DNA from: an uncultured Prevotellaceae bacterium
Lineage (GTDB): Bacteria > Bacteroidota > Bacteroidia > Bacteroidales > Bacteroidaceae
NCBI GenBank assembly: GCA_900316475.1
Contig: ONDA01000029.1
Span: 1-38,175, forward strand
Length of the DNA stretch: 38,175 bases
Reading direction: 5' to 3'
Under the pieces are notes generated by a model. The model ran no database searches. It saw nothing but the letters and a program-made list of their open reading frames with translations, and was not told the DNA's origin. Of the stretch, positions 34,171 to 38,175 are shown in pieces. Each line of letters starts with the position of its first letter. Position 1 is the first letter of the stretch. Made by a program: the position numbers and the translations under genes.

Positions 34171-35325
34171 TTAGAGGAGTTTCTTGATCTCAGACTCTAA
34201 GTCGGTCATCTGTGCTGCACGCTTCACCAGATTGTTGCCTCTGTCAATGATGAAGTAGTCGGGCACTGCCTGGATGTTGTAGATGGCTAAGCGTGGCGAA
34301 CGGATGCCGTCGCCGTCGTGGACGCTGATCCAGGGTAGGGCGGCTGTCTGCTGCTTCCAGAAATGCTCGTCAGGGTCGAGCGACACCTGATAGATTTCCA
34401 AACCTTCGCTGTGGTATTTGTTGTAGAGTTCGCGCATCATGAGGATGCGGGCCGGCGATTCGTCCATGGCAAAGATGTGGAAGTCGAGGAGCACGACCTT
34501 GCCTTTCAGGTCGGTCAGACGGCGGGTCTTACCGTGGTTGTCGTTCAGCACAATGTCGATGACACCGGCTTCTACAACCTTGCTTTGCTCAATCTGCCGG
34601 GGCTGGTTGCGGGCTTCGATAATACGCACGTTCTTCATACCCTCAATGGCAATGTTATGAAGGTTCTCGCCACGCAAGGCGCCAGGATGGAACGTGTCCC
34701 AGCTCGTGGCAACGGCAGCAAAAACCTTCACGTCGTCGGCATTAGACTTGGGGTCGAAGATGAGCCACGGACCAAGCGTCTGGAACAGGGCGAAATAGGA
34801 ATAGCTGGCGTAGGGGGCGGGGAAGATGTAGTTGGACTTCACCTCCTCCTTGTAGGCACGTAGCATACGGCCTAAGGAGTCGCGAACCTCGTCAGGACTC
34901 ATGCTGCGGTTCTGCTCCAGGGCGATGGCTCTCGACTGGAGGGCTATCTGCTTCATGGCCAGCTCCTTGATTTTCTGATTGTTCTCGGAACCACTCACCT
35001 CATACTGCGTGGCCATCTGCGGATATTGAGCCGTGATGGTCACGGTCTCGGTAGAGTCTATGGCAACGTTGATAATCTGGTTGTTGATGCGCAGACGGTA
35101 GAACTCAGGGGCATCGGGGGCTTCGGCGCTGAAGTCGAAATGTCCGTCGGAGTCGAGCGTCGTATGTCCGATCTCCTCAATACCATTGAGTCCAATGTTC
35201 TCGAAGTAGAGTAGGGAGTCTTGCGCACCCGTGATGCTACCCGTTACCTGAAACTTGTGACCACCGCACGACGTCAGCAGTATGACGGCGGCGCCTATCA
35301 TCCATGTTTTTATTGTCTTTCTCAT
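34171..35325 (-). CDS. DUF4369/thioredoxin-fold lipoprotein without catalytic cysteines
   Basis: A 384-residue lipoprotein. The ATG at 35325 gives MRKTIKTWMIGAAVILLTSC with the lipobox cysteine C20. Residues about 25-115 form a DUF4369-like beta domain (FQVTGSITGAQDSLLYFENI). A helical middle follows, and from about 250 an AhpC/TSA-like thioredoxin fold appears (LTDLKGKVVLLDFHIFAMDE, later VPDYFIIDRGNNLVKRA). Where active members have a WxxxCxxC motif, this one has FHIFAMDESPAR, so no redox cysteine pair exists. It may bind rather than reduce a partner. Such lipoproteins are common in Bacteroidales; the role is not known. A promoter precedes it. Confidence 0.85.
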   Translation of the reverse strand: MRKTIKTWMIGAAVILLTSCGGHKFQVTGSITGAQDSLLYFENIGLNGIEEIGHTTLDSDGHFDFSAEAPDAPEFYRLRINNQIINVAIDSTETVTITAQYPQMATQYEVSGSENNQKIKELAMKQIALQSRAIALEQNRSMSPDEVRDSLGRMLRAYKEEVKSNYIFPAPYASYSYFALFQTLGPWLIFDPKSNADDVKVFAAVATSWDTFHPGALRGENLHNIAIEGMKNVRIIEARNQPRQIEQSKVVEAGVIDIVLNDNHGKTRRLTDLKGKVVLLDFHIFAMDESPARILMMRELYNKYHSEGLEIYQVSLDPDEHFWKQQTAALPWISVHDGDGIRSPRLAIYNIQAVPDYFIIDRGNNLVKRAAQMTDLESEIKKLL

Positions 35326-35346
35326 AATGCGTGTCTGATTTTGCCT

Positions 35347-35355
35347 GCAAAGGTA
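35347..35355 (-). promoter_or_regulatory. -7 promoter element of the thioredoxin-fold lipoprotein gene
   Basis: On the minus strand TACCTTTGC lies 21 bp before the ATG at 35325. No TTG at 19-21 bp upstream. Confidence 0.65.
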
Positions 35356-35418
35356 GTACAAAATTCATAAAAAACGAAAAATATTCGCCGTTTATTCGTT
35401 TATTCCTATAATAATGTG

Positions 35419-35427
35419 TACCTTTGC
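35419..35427 (+). promoter_or_regulatory. -7 promoter element of pnp
   Basis: TACCTTTGC lies about 56 bp before the pnp ATG. No clear TTG at the standard distance. The leader is AT-rich with no obvious PNPase-autoregulation hairpin. Confidence 0.65.
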
Positions 35428-35483
35428 ACAGTTTTAGCGCTATTGCGCCTATTTTTTTTTATTTACAGATGTTTTAAATTAAG

Positions 35484-37916
35484 ATGAACGTAATTACAAA
35501 AACCATTCAACTGGCTGATGGAAGGACCATCTCCATTGAAACCGGGAAAGTGGCAAAACAGGCCGACGGCAGCGTTATGCTCCGCATGAACAACACCGTA
35601 TTGCTCGCCACCGTTTGTGCCGCAAAAGATGCAGTTCCCGGAACTGATTTCATGCCTTTGCAGGTAGATTATCGTGAACAGTATGCCGCCGCAGGACGCT
35701 TCCCCGGCGGATTCACAAAGCGCGAAGGCAAAGCCTCGGACAACGAAATCCTGACATCGCGACTCGTGGACCGCGTGCTTCGTCCACTCTTCCCCAGTAA
35801 CTATCACGCTGAAGTTTATGTCAACGTCATGCTGTTCTCGGCTGACGGCGTTGACCAGCCCGACGCACTGGCAGGATTTGCAGCCTCCGCTGCACTGGCC
35901 TGCTCGGATATTCCCTTCGAGTGCCCCATCTCGGAGGTCCGCGTGGCTCGTATCAATGGCGAGTACGTCATTAACCCCACATTCGCACAGATGAAGGAGG
36001 CCGACATGGACATCATGGTCGGCGCCTCGGCTGAGAACATTATGATGGTGGAGGGCGAGATGAAGGAAGTTAGCGAGCAGGATCTGCTCGGTGCCCTGAA
36101 GGCTGCCATGGATGCTATTAAGCCGATGTGTGAGCTGCAGGCCGAACTCTCAAAGGAACTTGGCAAGGATGTCAAGCGTGAGTACAACCACGAAATCAAC
36201 GATGAGGCTCTGCGTGAGCGTATGAACAAAGAACTGTACCAGCCTGCTTACGACATCACGAAGCAGGCTCTGCCTAAGCAGGATCGTGCCGACGCCTTCG
36301 AGAAACTGCTCGAGGACTTCAAGGAGAAATTCTTCGCCGAGCGCAAAGCCGCTGTGTCCGAGGCCACCCTCTCGCAAACCGCTGTGTCCGAGGCTTCTCC
36401 CTCGGAACCCGAAATCTCCGACGATGAATACGCCGCCATGATGGACCGCTACTACCACGACGTAGAGCGCGACGCCATGCGCCGATGCATCCTCGACGAG
36501 GGCATCCGCCTCGACGGCCGTAAGACCACCGATATCCGCCCCATCTGGTGTGAGGTGTCACCCCTGCCCATGCCTCACGGAAGCTCTATCTTCACCCGTG
36601 GCGAGACACAGTCGCTGACCACAGTCACCCTCGGCACCAAGCTCGACGAAAAGCTTGTTGACGACGTGCTCGACAAGAGCTATATGAAGTTCCTCCTGCA
36701 CTATAACTTCCCCCCGTTCTGCACAGGCGAGGCTAAGGCTCAGCGCGGCGTAGGCCGTCGTGAGATTGGTCACGGCCACCTGGCATGGCGCGCTCTGAAG
36801 GGACAGATTCCCGAGGACTTCCCCTACACTGTACGTGTTGTCAGCCAGATTATGGAGTCTAATGGCTCATCGTCTATGGCCACCGTCTGTGCCGGCACAC
36901 TCGCCCTGATGGACGCTGGCGTTCCTATGAAGAAGCCCGTCTCGGGTATTGCCATGGGTCTCATCAAGAACCCCGGAGAAGACAAATACGCCGTCCTGAG
37001 CGATATCCTCGGCGACGAGGACCACTTGGGCGATATGGACTTCAAGACCACCGGTACTCGCGACGGTCTGACAGCCACCCAGATGGATATCAAGTGCGAC
37101 GGCCTGTCGTTCGATATCCTCGAAAAGGCTCTCATGCAGGCTAAGGCCGGTCGTGAGCATATCCTCAACTGCATCACCGACACCATTGCCGAGCCGCGTG
37201 CCGAACTGAAACCCCATGTTCCCCGTATCGAGGCATTCGAGATTCCTAAGGAGTTCATCGGTGCCGTCATTGGCCCGGGTGGAAAAATCATCCAGCAGAT
37301 GCAGGAAGACACCGGCGCTACCATCGTCATCGACGAGATCGACGGTGTCGGCAAGGTACAGGTCAGCGGTCCCAACAAAGAGGCCATCGACGCTGCCATC
37401 GGTAAGATTCGTGCTATCGTGGCTATCCCCGAGGTGGGCGAGGTCTACGACGGTGTTGTCCGCTCTATCATGCCTTACGGATGCTTCGTCGAGATTATGC
37501 CTGGCAAGGACGGCCTGCTCCATATCTCGGAGATTGACTGGAAACGTCTCGAGACCGTTGAGGAGGCTGGCATCAAGGAGGGCGACCATATTAAGGTGAA
37601 ACTCCTCGAAATCGACCCGAAGACTGGCAAGTACAAACTCTCGCACCGTGTCCTTATCGAGAAGCCTGCCGACTACGTTGAGCGTCCTGCACGCCGTGAG
37701 CGTGGCGACCGCCCTGAGCGTGGTGAGCGGCGTCCGCGTCCTGAGCGTGGCGAGCGTCGTGAGCGTGGCGAGCGTGGCCCACGTCATGACCGTCCGCGTA
37801 ACAGCGATTTTGCTGACAAACTGAGCGAGAAGTTTGACGAACAGCAGCCGGAAGCTCCCGCTGAGAAGCAGGAGCCCAAAGACTTCAGCGATGCTCTCGA
37901 TCACATGGATTTCTAA
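35484..37916 (+). CDS. pnp: Polyribonucleotide nucleotidyltransferase (PNPase) with a repeat insertion
   Basis: An 810-residue exoribonuclease that degrades RNA phosphorolytically from the 3' end. The first RNase PH domain (about 10-140) contains [20 protein letters not shown]. The second (about 330-550) begins [12 protein letters not shown] and contains [23 protein letters not shown] domain with IGPGGKI at about 595 and an S1 domain ([20 protein letters not shown]) follow. Between the two PH domains sits an unusual 10-residue repeat, [20 protein letters not shown] (nt 36346-36408). The C-terminal 80 residues are rich in R, G and E, then acidic, and are longer than the core needs; such tails often bind RNA. 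It is monocistronic with a strong terminator. Confidence 0.97.
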   Translation: MNVITKTIQLADGRTISIETGKVAKQADGSVMLRMNNTVLLATVCAAKDAVPGTDFMPLQVDYREQYAAAGRFPGGFTKREGKASDNEILTSRLVDRVLRPLFPSNYHAEVYVNVMLFSADGVDQPDALAGFAASAALACSDIPFECPISEVRVARINGEYVINPTFAQMKEADMDIMVGASAENIMMVEGEMKEVSEQDLLGALKAAMDAIKPMCELQAELSKELGKDVKREYNHEINDEALRERMNKELYQPAYDITKQALPKQDRADAFEKLLEDFKEKFFAERKAAVSEATLSQTAVSEASPSEPEISDDEYAAMMDRYYHDVERDAMRRCILDEGIRLDGRKTTDIRPIWCEVSPLPMPHGSSIFTRGETQSLTTVTLGTKLDEKLVDDVLDKSYMKFLLHYNFPPFCTGEAKAQRGVGRREIGHGHLAWRALKGQIPEDFPYTVRVVSQIMESNGSSSMATVCAGTLALMDAGVPMKKPVSGIAMGLIKNPGEDKYAVLSDILGDEDHLGDMDFKTTGTRDGLTATQMDIKCDGLSFDILEKALMQAKAGREHILNCITDTIAEPRAELKPHVPRIEAFEIPKEFIGAVIGPGGKIIQQMQEDTGATIVIDEIDGVGKVQVSGPNKEAIDAAIGKIRAIVAIPEVGEVYDGVVRSIMPYGCFVEIMPGKDGLLHISEIDWKRLETVEEAGIKEGDHIKVKLLEIDPKTGKYKLSHRVLIEKPADYVERPARRERGDRPERGERRPRPERGERRERGERGPRHDRPRNSDFADKLSEKFDEQQPEAPAEKQEPKDFSDALDHMDF
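36349..36408 (+). repeat. In-frame 30-nt direct repeat with palindrome inside pnp
   Basis: CCGCTGTGTCCGAGGC occurs at 36349-36364 and 36379-36394, period 30 nt (10 codons). The second copy continues into a perfect 7-bp palindrome TCCGAGG-CTTCTC-CCTCGGA (36387-36406). It lies in the linker between the two RNase PH domains, where length changes are tolerated. Confidence 0.88.
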
Positions 37917-37941
37917 AAAAAGAGATACTAAACCGATAATT

Positions 37942-37977
37942 ATCCCGCAGATTCAAAACCGAATCTGCGGGATTTTC
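37942..37977 (+). terminator. Terminator after pnp
   Basis: A perfect 13-bp stem ATCCCGCAGATTC/GAATCTGCGGGAT (37942-37954, 37961-37973) with loop AAAACC runs into TTTTC. It lies 25 bp after the pnp stop. Confidence 0.9.
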
Positions 37978-38016
37978 ATAAAAAACAAACGCAAATCAAA
38001 AAAAGTTTCCAAAAAA

Positions 38017-38049
38017 TTTGGTAGTTCCAAAATTTCGCCGTACCTTTGC
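38017..38049 (+). promoter_or_regulatory. Promoter of tRNA-Asn
   Basis: TTTG (38017-38020) and TACCTTTGC (38041-38049) are separated by 20 bp, the full Bacteroidetes promoter form. The tRNA begins 30 bp after it. Confidence 0.85.
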
Positions 38050-38078
38050 ACCCGCAAATCAGAAATGATGCGCAACCT

Positions 38079-38152
38079 GCTTCAGTAGCTCAGTTGGTTA
38101 GAGCACCTGACTGTTAATCAGGGGGTCGTTGGTTCAAGCCCATCCTGAAGCG
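38079..38152 (+). tRNA. tRNA-Asn (anticodon GTT)
   Basis: A complete 74-nt cloverleaf: acceptor stem GCTTCAG/CTGAAGC (7 bp, perfect), D arm GCTCAGTTGGTTAGAGC, anticodon arm CCTGA-CTGTTAA-TCAGG with anticodon GTT, variable loop GGGTC, and T arm GTTGG-TTCAAGC-CCATC with one T-T mismatch. The discriminator base is G. The CCA end is not encoded. The remaining 23 bases to the window edge show no further gene. Confidence 0.95.
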
Positions 38153-38175
38153 CCTTAGAAAGAGTCCTGTAGGTC

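Overview
The window looks like a chromosomal segment of a Bacteroidales bacterium, most likely Prevotella or a close relative. Supporting signs are the Bacteroidetes -7 promoter element TAnnTTTGC upstream of nearly every transcription unit (in several cases with a TTG about 20 bp upstream), A-rich translation starts without Shine-Dalgarno sequences, C-terminal tails of the type IX secretion (T9SS) kind, a lipoprotein with an SDDDD surface-export motif, and an arginine/proline gene order known from Bacteroidales. The genus is an inference.

Left part (1-1900): the 3' end of a secreted-protein gene, a decayed fragment resembling GH3-family adenylating enzymes, then a leftward group: a degenerate methyltransferase-like protein, a PduO-type cob(I)alamin adenosyltransferase, and a small acidic DUF2795 protein with its own promoter. 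Middle left (1900-20830): three giant rightward genes (1817, 2397 and 1789 aa), each with its own promoter and hairpin terminator. They encode secreted, multi-domain, probably T9SS-exported surface proteins. They share an OB-fold-like module, a beta-trefoil-like domain, lectin-like beta domains and a sorting tail. Two of them share about 900 bp that is nearly identical even at silent sites. The 580-bp gap before the third gene holds a small repeat array and a perfect 64-bp palindrome.

Middle right (20830-32708): an arginine/proline block: argR (with a well-matched ARG box just before its start codon), a GNAT acyltransferase, argG, argC, a surface lipoprotein with its own promoter and terminator, argD, proC, an XRE-cupin regulator, an AMP-forming acyl-CoA ligase, a small membrane protein, proB and proA. 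These genes cover steps from glutamate to arginine and to proline; argB and the carbamoyltransferase are not here. Right part (32700-38175): a zinc-ribbon NUDIX hydrolase, a secreted esterase, a DUF4369/thioredoxin-fold lipoprotein without catalytic cysteines, pnp, and tRNA-Asn.

The most unusual signal is a paired palindromic repeat. At argC and at the acyl-CoA ligase gene, two inverted copies of a roughly 43-nt GC-rich element flank the start codon. The downstream copy is translated in the same frame in both genes (peptides VSTPLPRREGQGGG and VSTPLSHREGQGVG). The mRNA could fold so that the A-rich start site sits in the loop of a long hairpin. A different palindrome-containing repeat lies in frame inside pnp. 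Together these suggest mobile palindromic elements that tolerate, or are selected for, insertion into coding sequence.
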